A stretch of DNA of 64,000 nucleotides from Neodiprion pinetum (GCF_021155775.2 NC_060233.1:930001-994000); one strand, 5' to 3'. Positions 1 through 14,700 are shown, counted from the first letter of the stretch. Notes: generated from the sequence alone by a model not told the origin. Made by a program: numbers and translations.

Positions 1-18
1 TCTCCTCACTTGTTGCAA

Positions 19-712
19 CTTAAGGATGTATTGGCTATAAATTCTCAGCCAAAAGTGAGTCTCATCGATATTATTGTATACTTTGTGGCGGGATGAAAAT
101 CGGAAAAAAATTTACCGCAATAAAGACGATAAGAAAATTAAATTTTATTAATACTAAGGCCCGAAAGTTATCAATACATTCTTTAAACAAAACAATGTTT
201 AACAAATTTTCAATAAATGTTTTGTTTTTTTTTTTTGTCGTGTGAAATAAATACGTTGATTTTTCTGAATACACCTGAATTTTTAACGAATTTTTGCATT
301 ATTTTGTAATTTCTCATTTTGAAAATTTTTTATTTTTTTCATAAAAACGTTGTACATTACAATTAAAACGTTTCCGACGCATTGAAGGAATAGTTTCCTA
401 ACCACAGAATTTGAAAAATTCAAAACAATGAAAACATTCTTTAAACATTCATGCGTATTCAGAAAAATTGACAAATTAATTTCGCATACCAAAAAAAAAA
501 AAAAAATATCAAAAGGACTAAAAATGTTTTAACCAATGTTTTGTTTAAAGAATTCAACGATAACTTTGGTGTATTATCGTCATTCAAATAAAATTTTCTT
601 ACCGTCATTATCGCGGCTGATTGTTTTCCGATTTCCATTTTATAATAAAGTATTCAATATCGTCGACGAGACTGACTCTCTATTGATAATGTATAGCCAA
701 TACATCCTTAAT
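19..712. repeat. Long imperfect palindrome (fold-back element or hairpin RNA locus)
   Basis: Positions 19-40 and 691-712 are inverted copies of one another, and the pairing continues inward almost to a centre near 366. Matching blocks include the gagtctc/atcg region at 50-75 with 640-680, the aaatcggaaaa block near 100 with 625, the attctttaaacaaaaca block near 178-195 with 540-555, and the tttttctgaata block near 260 with 450. Each arm is about 340 bases and roughly 70 percent identical by eye. No protein is encoded. The weak pairing outside position 19 means the left end may lie beyond the window. Confidence 0.75.
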
Positions 713-1387
713 TTCAATTATTTGCCATCTCCTTCTTTCATTTGATCTGCGAATTAACACCAATTAGACTGATATATAAGCGGCACAAGATCTGGAATCA
801 CGCCTGTTTCCTTTTCTTCTTTAATCGCAATTTTTTTTTCCTCCTTTCTCTTCCCTACCTTTTTTTATTTCTCCTTTTTGTTATTAACATTGATCTTCGT
901 CGCTTAATTTACATCGCCTTGTCATTCCCGCAAATTCTCTCCAGTTATTCCCTTATAATTTCACTCAGCGTTCCCTCACCACATACGATAATATACTATG
1001 CGTGTTATTATATACATGTATATATATATCAATATCTCGCGATCATGTTTAAATTACACTTGTTGTTAATATCTCGCCGTCCGATACACAGGACGGATAA
1101 TTTAGTTAAGATACATCTATAACATACATGTATGTATATGTATATAACAATTTACTTACGCGAATTTCAAACACAATTATTCAAGTTTTTTTGCTTTTGT
1201 TTTTTCGTGCCACGGTTTTTTTTTTCTATTTCTTTTTTGTTTTCTTTTCTTTTTTTTTTTTGCTTCTTCTTGGCCTCAAATGCGGTACACCGATATTTAT
1301 CGAATATTGGCCCACAGGGGGACCCATTTCTTGCCAGTTATAATAGTTATCATTATAGTTACTTACATAAACTTATGCGTTACGCAT

Positions 1388-1560
1388 AATAATAATAACA
1401 ATAATAATAACAATAATAATTTCATAATCGTTGTAGCTACTGCTAGCACTACTACCGCTACTACTGCTATTACTATTATTATTATTATTATTACTACTAC
1501 TACTACTATTGCTACTATTATTATTATTATTATCTTAATATTAATAATATTATTACTGGT
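1388..1560. repeat. Imperfect trinucleotide repeats (AAT, ACT and ATT)
   Basis: Runs of aataat/aacaat give way to actacta and attatt units. This is simple-sequence DNA with no coding value. Confidence 0.85.
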
Positions 1561-2866
1561 GTCGCTGCGCTATTGCGATTCATATATATAGTTACGTATA
1601 ATAACTATTATATATTTGTATACATAAATGATTTCTATAAATGTGTGTATATACATATATATGTATATATATATATATATAGGTATTTGCGTGTGTGTGA
1701 GTGTGTTGCTAAGTTATGTGATCGTATCGTTGAATTATAATTGAATAATAATAATAATAATAATGATAATAACAACAACAACATTTCAATCTGTCTGCGA
1801 GCAAGTTTTCATCTATTTCAGGATGTATGAAAAACATATTTACGTATATATATATATATATATACAATACACTCGATTCACCCGGTTATTTTTTTATCAA
1901 TTGAACAATAGTAGTAAACGATTTGTCGATCGTATCGGCGAAGTAAACGTTCTTCAACTAACCCATAATTTTAGAAATATGAAAAAAAAACTAGGTGAAA
2001 ATCTAATCCAGTTAAACTTTGTTTTGAAATTTGTTATTGATCGATGGGTTTCGATTTTGAGAGAAGGGGGGATGAGATGTTCTTAAGAGAAAAAAAATTA
2101 AAAAAAAATAAAAAAAACAGTGTTCACAGCTTTCTAAAATTCACACAACAACCTAGGTGGAATGTTCGAAAGGGGGTAAAAAAATTTACGATACATGATA
2201 TACATATATGTATAGTGGGAAAAAAAATGAAGAAATTTTTCACCACTCCGATAAATAAAAAAGTAATTGAAATTAGGAGTGATTTGTTGTAACCATTTTT
2301 CTGTCACATATATTACACGACCTAATATGATTGCGAGCCTGTGTCGGTGTGTTAAATAAATTTAACCAACCGATGTTAATCGTCATTTTATGCGACCGGC
2401 CCAACTACAGCCGATTTATTACACAAGTGAGCCACGGTGATTGAACCAGGTGCGCAGGCTCTTAATTATTTTAAACAAGTGTAATACGTCATACTTTTCT
2501 CATACATATATACGTGCATATTTTAACATATAGGGAATTAATCTCGTTGTCTCGGAATAATGCAGGTATATTGTATTATGTATGTATGTATGTATAATTT
2601 ATATTCCGTTTCAACGTAAAACGTCGGTGAGCCATGTACTATATGCATATATATGCATATATATATATATAAGTATATATCCATACATACTCTAATACGT
2701 ACGCATTTACAACTATGATCCTTACCTCGCGTACACGCTAGATAATATAATTGTTTCAACAAACTGTTATAAATATTCAATCACTACAATGTAATAATTA
2801 ATGTATATAATATTATATTTGAACACATCGTCATCTAAAGTTCATGCTTTTATTCAAGCGCATATT

Positions 2867-2885
2867 ATGTGTGTGCGTGTGCGTG

Positions 2886-2923
<38 letters not shown>

Positions 2924-2941
2924 TGGGTGAGTGTGTGGGTG

Positions 2942-3020
<79 letters not shown>

Positions 3021-3077
3021 ATTATATATATATATATATTGATACACAATAATAATAATAATAATAACAATAATAAT
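2867..3077. repeat. Compound microsatellite (GT)n-(TA)n-(AAT)n
   Basis: A GT-rich tract at about 2867-2940 passes directly into about 70 bases of TA repeat (2943-3012), then a short second TA block and AAT units to about 3077. The apparent Tyr-Ile and Thr-His polypeptides in this stretch are products of the repeat. Confidence 0.95.
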
Positions 3078-3578
3078 ACGTTTATACGTTTATACGTATA
3101 TTTAATTACATAATACTACGTTTCAACAAGCGGGTATCTATATTTTTTTAAACAAAACTGTTCCCTCGGAATAATGCATCAGTCTGGAATTCTTTTTTTT
3201 TTTTTGCATTAATTAATTTAGTTTAATTTAACTTGAATGTTTACGTGGCGATTTTGTTGTTTTGCATTATTTTATTTTATTTTTTTTTCCTTTCTTTTTC
3301 TTTCTTTCGACGTTTTTTTCCTCGTCGTTCAATTCTTCGAATTTATATATACTCATTCATTATTATACATGTATTTATTTTTTCATCTTGTCTTCTCTCA
3401 CGTTTGTTGTCTATATTATCACATATTACATCATGTGCAATAATAATTTTAATACGTATTACATGATCGTAGATCGCGATTAAATGGTTGTGTCTGTAAC
3501 CATAAAATACGCGATCTGTAACAGCCTGATTTATCCAAATTTTACAACAATTAGAGGCAGAATAGTCGAGTGAGAGAG

Positions 3579-3579
3579 T

Positions 3580-3661
<82 letters not shown>
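3579..3661. repeat. (GA)n microsatellite
   Basis: About 80 bases of nearly pure GA repeat, flanked by unique sequence. A TA repeat of about 50 bases follows at 3815-3865. Confidence 0.95.
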
Positions 3662-3662
<1 letters not shown>

Positions 3663-3813
3663 TACAGCTCGAGAATATTTAGGATGCTATGAATAAGTTG
3701 GAAACGGTAAATGCGAAGAGGAAGTTGAGTCAATTAGACGAACAAAATTTCGAGGAAACAATAACTAGTATAGTTTACCTAAAAATATCTTAGATACGAT
3801 TTTCATTCAATTA

Positions 3814-3871
<58 letters not shown>

Positions 3872-4154
3872 CACGTATATACATACCTAATATAAATGTA
3901 TATACACATGTATATATATAATGCATATATGCAGTTATGGTATAATAATCTAAATGGTGGAAGCAAATTTAAATCGCGAGAATTTTTATAGTAGTTTAGA
4001 GTTTATAGTTTTATAGTGTTGGTATAATAGTTGATTAAGCTAATTAGTTGGTTAGTGTTTGTGTTTGTATTATACGCATACAATTACCGATCTACGTGTA
4101 TCGTCGTGTTTTTTAAACGTTATTATAACGAATTATTTAGTCAACTTTTTTCTA

Positions 4155-4185
<31 letters not shown>

Positions 4186-6457
4186 ATTTCTCTTCATCAT
4201 TCACGCTTCTCCGTCTTGACGACGATGCGGAGAAATTAGTCACGATCTTTTCCCGATACAACAATTATTACTTCAATTTCTTCGCTGTTCTTTTCTTTTC
4301 TTTTCTTTTCCTCATTATTATTATTATTATTATTATTAAATTTAACACTCATCGTTCCAGCATATTTGTTACTGTTATTATTCGTTAATCTCGTTGTTCT
4401 TCTTACTTGTGTTCGAATCATTTCTCATTATTGTATATTACTTCTCGATCGTGTTGGTAGCGTTGATATCGTTGTCGTTGTTGTTTTTATTATTATTGTA
4501 CCGCGGAAATTAAGTAAGTGCGAATCGATCAGCTTACGCTGGGAAAAAGTCTGAAAGTTAGAAGATACAAGCAATAATTAGGATACACACACAGGTTTAC
4601 CTACAGGTATAATATTTTGCAGTATCACAATTGTAGGGATAAGTAAGTGGAGCTGAAAAGAAGAGGGACGAACAGTTATTACCGAACGTTATAGTTATTT
4701 ACAATTTATAATGTTACCATTATATTTATGTATAATGTAGGACTATTAGTATATGTATAATACGTAAATATTATACATAATATAATTACTATGTATGTGT
4801 GTTTAATACTGCAGTTCGTTATTATTTTATTGTTTTAAAGTTAAACATTCTTCGTTTAGAGTATTATTATTATTTTTTTTTTTCTTTTTTTTTTTTTGTC
4901 ACTCCTTCTTTCTACATTTTCTCTTATTTTTCTTCACTAAGGCAATTTGTTATGTGTACAAATCGACGAACATGGTCGAGGAACTTTTTTTTATTATACT
5001 GCAGGGGCTGATTTGCGCGATTTTCAATTTCATTAAACGAATTTCTATTACATCAGTAAACACGAATAATATAGCACAACCATCGCCGAAATTATTCATA
5101 TTATTTTTATTATTATTCCAGATTTTTCTTGGCTTTTATGTAATAATTACGTGGAATGATAAACATTTTTTATATTTATTTTCATATCAAGTGGTAAATC
5201 AATAAAGTAGGCGTTGTACCGATTGTTTTAGTATGGAACATGAGAATAATAATTGTAATAAAAGTAATTATCATCGTTTATTATAAATATCCCTGAAAAC
5301 ATCACAAGCAAAATGGCCAGGAATTTTTCTTTGGATTGACTGGTTTTTTTTTTCCTTCCTTTTTTGGTCGTATTGTTTTCGGATTTTTCTCACGAAATTT
5401 TCTCGCCTCTGATACATTACATAACCGATTTTTGAGCTTGAGTGATTATACGTAATGTGAAAAACTTTCCAACAGACGAAAGAAGAACATAATTAACCCC
5501 TTTCATTTCTCACTTTGGAATACGAAAACAAAATTTTCTCTTTTTGGTAGGGCGTAATAACTATCTGTCGTACATCTCTTCTCCGTTGAAAAGAATAATC
5601 AATTTTACAACAATACTGTTGTATTCGTAGATAAATATATTGCGAAATGTAAAAGTTGCCACACCGAAGCAGCGAAAATAATACAAAGGAAACAATAGCG
5701 GTAAAACTGAAATTTTCTATAACGCAATAAAACGACAAACTAATCTAATAATAATTCTTGTTGACACTCTTTGGTATTGGTATTGTAATTGTAATTGCAA
5801 TTGTAAAGCTCATCGCTAATTATTGCTACGTATGCATATTCGAAAACGATACATCAACTGATAATTTATACCGTTGTATATTATACCTATAAATTATACT
5901 TGTATGTGTGTATAATATATATTTGTGTATATATCTACATAATTATTATTAATTTCACTCGCATGTGGCAGATGCGATCGGGATCGTTGTATATCGGGTC
6001 GTCGTTGTATTTTCAGAATAATAATATTGATAACTGTAATAATAATGATGATAATAATATCAATAATTACAAATAATAATAACAATGACATTGACAATTA
6101 CAGTGAAAATAAAAATTAAAACGACAATAATGGCAACGATGACAATGATGACATCGATGTCGTTGATGGCCTTGATGATAATGATAAGAAATACTGGATG
6201 TTAACGAGGAATCATCAAATGTCTAGATATAACGTGGAATATTGTACAACTTTTCGCATGTCTGTATTAACGGTGAAACTTCATCGCAATATATACGGAT
6301 ATATTATAATATCAAATACGCGTGTGTATCGTTATTTTTTCTTCTATATTTGATACTTAAATAGTTTTATCTAAGTGTATATATATCTATGTATAATTTA
6401 TATAATTATGCGCGAGCGAAATTCAGGGAAAAATATTGCTTAATATATATTGCTCTA

Positions 6458-6570
6458 GTAGGATTATTATTATTATTATTATTAATATTATGATTAATAT
6501 TGTTATTATTGTTATTATTATTATTGTTGTTGTTGTTGTTGTTGTTGTTATTATTATTATTATTATTAAG
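6458..6570. repeat. (ATT)n/(GTT)n microsatellite
   Basis: Alternating ATT and GTT triplets. Similar tracts occur at 4310-4338, 23400-23450 and 28727-28868. Confidence 0.9.
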
Positions 6571-8714
6571 ACTTTAAGATGATATATTAATCATTCGGCA
6601 ATATCATATTATCATCGTCTATATTAATTTACACAGCTAACATTCGCGTTGGATGATTTATATCTTAATTAAGTTTGCATGTTTACCTAACGCGTAACTT
6701 ATAATAATCTCATGTAACGCAAAAGATTATTGACATGGATTTTTCGTTCACGTTTTCCTTTCGTATTTCACTGCTTGCATGATTTTTGTTATTTATCGGT
6801 AAGCGTTGGAAAATTTAAAGGCTCGAAGTGTTCGGGCCCTCAGGAAACCAGTAACAAAAAGAATTGTGGAACGAATTCGATAAAAATCAAGTGAGAATGA
6901 TGATTTTCAAGTATCAGAAAAATCGTGTCTTTCGATAATGTCAACAAATTGGGTTATGTTTCTTCATGTTCTCTGTTTTTTTTTTTTGGTCATAATATCA
7001 AATCATAAGACGTTTGGGAGAAAGTGTCAAATTTTCCAAAGGTTTCCCCAACTTACCGTTACAAATACAATATAATAATAGTGTCGATTCGTTGCACAAC
7101 GCGAAATTGTTAATTTTTCGATGTTTCTCGCTTTTATTTATAATCTTTATTTATTTCGTTTTATTTTTTCCATTCAACAACGCATTATTTACGTGAAAAC
7201 GTGTCCGTGTAAACGTGTGGATATATTATTTTCCTCTTTTCTTACTTTTCCGTAGAAAAACTCAATATGCGATTTTTTCATATCTGCGGTCTACGCGTTA
7301 AATTATAATTCGTTGTGTCGAAACATTGCTTTGACTCTGACTGTATATATTCGTCGTCATTTCCTTATTACTCTTTTTTTTCTTATGCATATTTTAATAT
7401 TTTAATTTAATTTATTTTTTTCGCATTCTCCCTTCCTTCCTTTCAAGTAATCGATTATTTAATTATATCTTTATCGTCATTAAATTATCAGTATTATTCA
7501 CTTCTTTATATTGCTTCTAGAAAATATGTGTATACACAGCAATACGTGTATTGCATACATATGGATCGTTAATATTAAATATACATACGCGGATAATACA
7601 TACTGAAATTCTCGCATCTAAGGATACACATGTATACGTATACACGCACACTCTATGTATAATATTTTGCACATACATATACATCTATATCATACAATGT
7701 CGTATATACGATGCATGATGTATGTAATGTAATTTAGATTTAGGCGCAGCTAATTGTTCTCATTATAATTAATAATAATAATAATAAACATGTACGCATG
7801 TATAATAATTATCAACCAACGTGACCTAGGTAATTTAGACGCGAACTGGTTTTTTCTTTATATTTATTTACTTTTTTTTCCTCAACTTGTTTTCTCCATC
7901 GTACGACGAATTGTACGCATGTAATACTATACATATACGTGTATATATATAATCGACTAGAGTGAGACTAGATGCAGCGTGTGGACGTCACTGTTCCGGT
8001 ATTTTTTTGTTTTTTTTGTTTTTTTTTTTTTGTTTTTGTTTTTGTTCTTTTCGTTTTCTTTTTCGAAATTTTTTTTGCTTTTTTATTTTCATTCATCTAC
8101 CATTTTGCAGTTTATTTATTTCATTTCCTAACGATCTCGCTTAAAACTTACTGGACGTTTCATAATTAATGTTATTATAATATATAATATACTATTTATA
8201 TATATTATATATACCTGGATATATATGTATATATATAATATAATATAATATTTATCTACTGGCACTTTTCTACTTACATTCTACTGTTTAACGTTTTAAT
8301 TAATTTCTTTCTAATTCTTCATCGCGATTTCTACTTCCGTTACACGTTCATTATTTTCAATTATATCCCATCCGTTCGTTGTTTCCCACCAGCGGTGTGA
8401 TATCTCACCGGCTAATTGTTACGCGCATAGCGGGAAAGAAAATGTTACACGAAATTATAAATAATTAAATAGCTAATTCGCAAGGTGCGGTCGATTTTCA
8501 TTTCAGACGAGTCTGCGACTCTTCTGTAACACCTGCGGCATAAGCGTCGAGGTGAATCGTCAAATCTCCAATTAAACGTGGTTCAAAAATAGCCAACGAT
8601 CATTATGCGATAACGTTGATAACGATACCTGATACGCTCTTTAAAGAGAGGAGAAAAACAAAAACGAAGAATAATTACAACAAAGTTGAGAATATAAATT
8701 TGGCGTCTACGCCG

Positions 8715-11700
8715 CTACAACCTGTTTCCGGATGCCGGAGGAGCGGCGTCCTCTTCTCTGAGACAGGCGGACTCGAGGTGCTTGTTGAGGTACGACTTGA
8801 GGGCGAAGGTCTTGCGGCACCTCGAGCACTCGTAGTTCTTGTCCGAGGAGTGGGTCTGCATGTGGGCCCTGAGGTTCGACCTGTCGGCGAAGGCCTTGCC
8901 GCAGTGAGCGCATCCGTAGGGTTTCTCGCCCGTGTGACTGCGCAGGTGTCCCTGGAGCAGCCAGGGCCTGGAGAACATTTTCCCGCACACGCCGCAGCTG
9001 TGGGCGAGTTTGTGGGTGAGGACGTGCATCGCGAGTGCCGGCATGCTGACGTAGGCCTTCCCGCAGTGGATGCACTTCTTTGCCGACTGAGAGTCGAGGC
9101 TGCGGTGGGTCTGCTTGTGCCTCGAGAGGTTCGAGGAGGTCGCGTACTGCTTGCCGCACTCCGTGCACGTGTACTTCGGGCGGTCCGGTTGCGTCGCCTC
9201 CTTTTCCGGCACCGCCGCGTTCTGCACCGTCCGCTTCTTCGACCTCCCGTCCGACACGAAGAAGGCCTCGTAGGTGTAGGCGACCGTCTTGTTCTCCGCG
9301 ATCGCCGGCGACTGTGGCTCCTGACGCGCCCCCCCTACTCCTGCCGCGTCCCCCGGAGACGGCGAAGCGAGGACTGGAAGCGTCGGGGGCGCCGCGACGG
9401 CGGCGACGTCCGGCTGCGTCAAGGTATGGACGAAGACGGAGTGGCTGGGTGCGGCGGGCGAGGCGCTCAGGTCGAGGATCGCCTGGGCGGCGGAAAGGTC
9501 CTCTTCCGCCGGCGTTCGGATCTCCGCAGGCTGCTGCTGCTGCAACGCCGACTGCAGGCTGTACGGTCTGTAGATGTCCTTCTTCTTAGGCGGCAGCGAG
9601 AGTGCGACTCCCGTGCTCGTGAAGCACATCGCCAGGCTCTTACGCGGCGGAACGACCGCCGGAAATCCACCCCCTCCTCCGGAACTTGGTACCACGGCAT
9701 CTGGACTCTCCGCTCGAGGCGACGACGGCTCGATCCCCTGAAGTTCTGCGGCCGAACGCAGCGTCGCGTACTTCGGAGGCTCCTCGTGCCCGATCCATGT
9801 CTCCGGGGTGTAACCTGTGGAAGGAGAAGGTGTGTGAAGGGGTCTCATTGGGTACCCTCGTCATAGGGAGGCATCGCTTCGGTGCTTTCGGAGCTCAAAA
9901 TCAGCCGTCGAGTTGCGGGAGCGGAATCGCGATTGAGGTAAAAACGAGGAAGGAAGTATCTCCATCTGTATCTTCTGAACCTATATCCAGAGTAGCGATA
10001 CGGGAAAAAGGGTTTGTGTCTCGGCTAAACGCAAGCGAAATATCGGTAACCAAATCTGTGTTATGGGGAAACGGATTTGTATCGGTAACTGAATGTATTC
10101 GGTTACCGATACTTCGCTTACAATTAGCCAAGACACAAATCCTTTTCCCCGTATTCCTACTCCGATTAATTGCCTTAATCGATCCTCGGATAATTTCGTT
10201 GCCTTACCTTACCGGTAATTGCTCTGCCTTATCATCGTTTCAATTCTTACTAGACAAACTCCCTCGGAAATACGCTCGACCTTACCGTAGTTTCAACCCC
10301 CATCGAGCAAGGTCGAAGGACTTTGCCCGACATGGGTTTGAATTATGGCAAGGCAGGACAAACTGCCAGTAACGTAAAGTAACAGTATGATCCATTGGTC
10401 GATAAAGTCAGTCAATCAGAGTAGAGATATGGGTAAAAGGGTTCGTGTCTTGGTTAATTGTAGGTAAAGTGTCGGTAACCTAATCTGTACTCGGAACTGT
10501 CCTTGCTTTGTTCCTATATTCGTTAGTCGCGGAAGACCGTGCACAGCTTCTTACGATCATACCTACCTTCTAATAGTTTAAAAATGAGAATGTAGCGAAA
10601 TTTTTAAAAAACTGATGGCAACAGGCACCAAAATGACGGACATTAAGAGGCTTGGCGGGAAAAATCATCTTGAGTCGTCGACGTCGCGGCCTGTTGGACG
10701 AAAGCCACCGACTTCCTGCAGAGTTCTGCCCTCGGATAATCAATAAACTGCACCTCGAGACGAATCGCTATCGTCAGCTTACACGATTCTACAGGTTGAA
10801 TCCCCGCTCTGTGTGTACCTTACATTATACCTGTGTGTAGGTATGATAGATAGTACGTACCTACCTATACACGAAATAACTGCGCCATTCTATTGTCGCG
10901 AAGTAGACTAATCGATCTGAAACATCAGTGTCCTTGCGCGGTATTCTAAGGAGGAAGAAGAATGACGAGAGAAGATATTTTGCAAAACTCACCGAGCGCG
11001 TATGAATCATTACGGTCACGAAAGGAGGTGAAAATTAAACGACATTAGAGTGAAGCCTGGGCGAGCTCATCAGTTCGCAAAGTTGCGATATGATTTAACG
11101 GCGCGCATGAAAAACGATCGCCCAACCGTGGACGAGTTGGTCACAAGGGAATTGCGAATCAATTTTCACCCTGGAGTAGACCGCATCTATAACCCTATTT
11201 ACGTAACTCGCCGCCAATGAGCGCGATTTAGATTGATTGTTTAATTTCGCCGCAGGTAGTTTGGGTTTCACTATATCGTGAATATCGCGTGATGTCTAAA
11301 TCCGTTACTTGCGGGGGAAAACAAAACTATAAAAAAAGAGGAAGAGTGACAGAGAGAGGGAGAGAGAGAGAGAGAGAAAGTGGCGGAATTGAGGGAAAGA
11401 AATAATTCTAGAAGAAAAATAGAAGCGCAAAAGAAAGAAAGAATGAAAAACGTCGAATTATATTACTTATACATGCACGTAGTTGGGTGTCTATATGGGT
11501 ATACATATATACTCGTCTATATTCACACATATGACGGAATTGAAAATTATAACCGCGACCCACGGATGAATTATCATTAGGATTGGAAGTGGGGTGGAGG
11601 TCGGTTAATAAATCGAGGAAAATTCGTTCGACCATCGTCGTTAGCTCGAGAAATTTCAGCACTCTCATCTCCCACGTCTGTTATATTTCGATAAGATCTG

Positions 11701-14700
11701 CAGCGGCGAAATCGTTTCGGAATTTAATCATGCTCGAGCTTTCGGTTGGTGTATCTGTATAAAGTATATGATAGTAATGATACTGCAGGCACCCTTCCCC
11801 GAACGCTTACCCTGCTTTTCACTTCAGTCTTCTATAAATCACCCCAGGCATACAGCATGTAGCTATCCAACCCCTCTTTCCACGCCTCTCTCCTGAAGAA
11901 TTATTATCCCCCGGTGAAATCAATTCGCGATTAAATCTCTCGCAAGGGGGAAAGGAAAAGATTTTGTTTTTAGATTAAACGAAAATTTCGGTTCGTTCAT
12001 TTCCACGATATGGTCGTTAATCTTCTCCCTGCTATTGCTTCCGTGCATAATTTATCTCGGTGAAAAATTTCATTCATCTGAATAGTAAGAGAAATTCGAA
12101 TTTTCGACAAGTACACACATATTTTCCTACATCTGTTTCAACCACATAGACGTTAGGGGGGCGTAGCTTTGGTGCTTTCGGAGCTCCAAATCAGCCGTCG
12201 AGTTGCAGGAGTGAACTTGCGATCGAGGTAAAAATAAGAAAGGAGGCATCTCCATTTGTACCTTTTGGATACAGATTCGGTTACCGACACTTTGCTTACA
12301 ATTAGCCAAGATACAAACCCTTTTTCCCATATCCTTACTCTGATTGACTGACTTAATCGATCCTCAGATCATTTCGGAGATCTACCTTACCAGCAATTTG
12401 CCCTTCCTTACCGTAGTTTCAACCCTCATCGAGCAAGATCGAGGGATATTTTCCAACAGGGTTTTGAACTATGGTAAGGCAGGGCAAACTGCTGTTAAGG
12501 TAGAGCATCCGAATAGTAGGAGAAATTCGTATTTTCGACAAGTATACATATATATCATTTGCTTCAATCTGTTTCATCTGCATTGAAAAAAACCGGACCA
12601 CGCACTTTGCCGAGTTCAGCCAACAAGGACATTTGGACCTTCTGACCTTTGGGGATATTTTCTAATGTCACGAAGCTACGCCGCAAGCTCGCGTTACGCA
12701 GTCGGGGGTGAATTAGTACATCTGAAATGAGGGAATTCTAACGGTTGAAAGAATTGCTCCCCTCGCTGACTGCTATTAAACCCTCCCTTACACACTGCTG
12801 GTTGTACAGACAGGTGTGCGTACCAGCGGTAAACGTATATAGCTATAGCTACAGGTGTTTATTGGCTAAAGAATTCAAACGGTGAACCAATTACAGCTTA
12901 TAGCTATTTGCCACCGATCGATATACAAGAGGTACAAAAATATTCAAGCTACAATCTGTGCGTAAGGTTTTCAAAACGAAAAAGGAGCGTTACGAAGACA
13001 AAATCTTTGTTTTATATCCAACCAAATTCTACAGCTGATAACAATTATTGGCAATCTCAGTTTAGTTTCGACGAAATTGCTGAGTAACGGATCGATACTT
13101 TTTGTTAATCTGATTACAAGATCATCGCACATTGAGTTTATGTATTGTATTTATGACATATTCTTAAACTACGACAATTTTGTTATTTGTACCCCAGTCA
13201 AAATTATTATAAAATTACAAGCAAAAGCTCGATTCTTTTTCTTACTTCAAATCGTTTTCAAATGGTTAATGGAATGCGGGGTTGAATTCCGAATTTGAAA
13301 AGTTCCAAAGCGTTAAATTCCGAATTTTTTGGTAGCGAAACCTATAGTAAAGAAATCTGACGAACTAAGAAAATTTCGAATAGTCCGAAATAGGACGCTC
13401 CAATTTCCGAGAGGTCGAAGTTCCGAAAGTGCAAAAATGAGAAAGTTTAACAATCCGTAACATCGAAATTCTGCTTGATCCAAGATTTTCAGTTCCGTGA
13501 ATTTCCGGCTTAGTGAAATTTTAAAACATTGATCTTTCTTTGTTTTGGATTTTCGATATTCTCATGTTCAGAATCCTGTTCGTTCTTATCTTCGGTTTAT
13601 TTAATTTTTTAAACCCACTCGGTGAGTAAACTACGCTGTGAGAGTATATTTCAATTTTCAAAATTTTTCTCTATCGGAACTTTACTGTTCGTAATTTTAA
13701 TTTTGGAAATCTTGCATTTCGAAACCTTAAGCCGTCGGCTTTTGAACCATTCGAAACTTTGTTGTTTCGTAACAGTTTGATTCCCGTACTTGAAGTTTCG
13801 CCGCCAAATAATGCGGACTTGGCCGCTTCCGAAACTTTTCAGATTCGGAACTTTAACCCCGCCTCAATCAACGCACGATATAACGGTTACAACAATTAGA
13901 AACCCGCTCGCGAATATCGTCATATAGGGTTGGGGTTCAAGACTTGAACGCGCGGGCGTGTCCGAATCGAAGAATATCGCAATATTCCCCTTTCCCAAAA
14001 ACCGAAAACAAGATTCGGGGGTGGATGGTTGATGGGAAGGAGGAAGGGAGGATGTGGGTGACACACCCGAGACACGCACGCGACTGCAGCAGGGCGATTA
14101 TTCCCCGTTTCCCTTCAAGAAGTCTAATGAATTCAACATTTATGAATATTTAAAACCCATGATTCACCATTCTTGTATAAACTGCATAACAATTATTCGA
14201 GCGCAGCTTTATAACTCTACGCGCGACAGCTGTCGTTCAGTTGCACGGTATGCGTGCGTGCACGCGTCTCTGTAAGGCACACCATACATTGTTTCCCAGC
14301 GTCCGAACGACCGTTGCGTCTACATGCATGAAAATTGAAAAACATACGTCTATACGTACACACCTTGAGGCATCAAGCCTGGGGACGCGTGACACGTGTT
14401 GGTTCATACGGAACGCACCCAACTAACACGCGGTTTCGCATTGAAAGACAGCTGCTAGACAAGTCGGTTGCGGTGCAGAGTGGATATCGTGACGATACAG
14501 GAGGCAACGCGATTTGGGGGAAGGAAATTTATCTTACAATTCACTAACCATGCTCGATACCGTCATCCTTCGACGTTCTATGATTATTTAAAGATAAAAC
14601 CGTACTGCAGTCACGAAATCAACATGGCCGCCGCGTTCACTGCTGGGTTGCTGCTTCGCTTCATCGAGTCATCAAACCTTGTACTATTTAACGTGTCTCA

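Larger units (their letters stand above)
713..8714. other. Gene-free AT-rich stretch, possibly in part the 3' UTR of the Scratch gene
   Basis: No ORF here looks coding; the short open frames follow poly-T, TA, CA, GA or AAT tracts. The stretch lies downstream of the minus-strand Scratch gene that ends at 8715, and minus-strand AATAAA signals occur, for example at 8111-8116. Part of it could therefore be a long 3' UTR, but this is inferred. A less AT-rich island at about 2320-2480 stands out from its surroundings. No tRNA, rRNA or familiar miRNA was recognised. Confidence 0.5.

Noticed and set aside
2831..3113. Short frames encoding Tyr-Ile and Thr-His repeats
   Set aside because: Translations of TA and GT microsatellites.
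8616..9866. A 416-codon plus-strand open frame over the Scratch A finger exon
   Set aside because: It is the antisense of the GC-rich zinc-finger exon, with Arg-rich nonsense composition. A matching antisense frame over Scratch B at 26150-26740 has the same cause.
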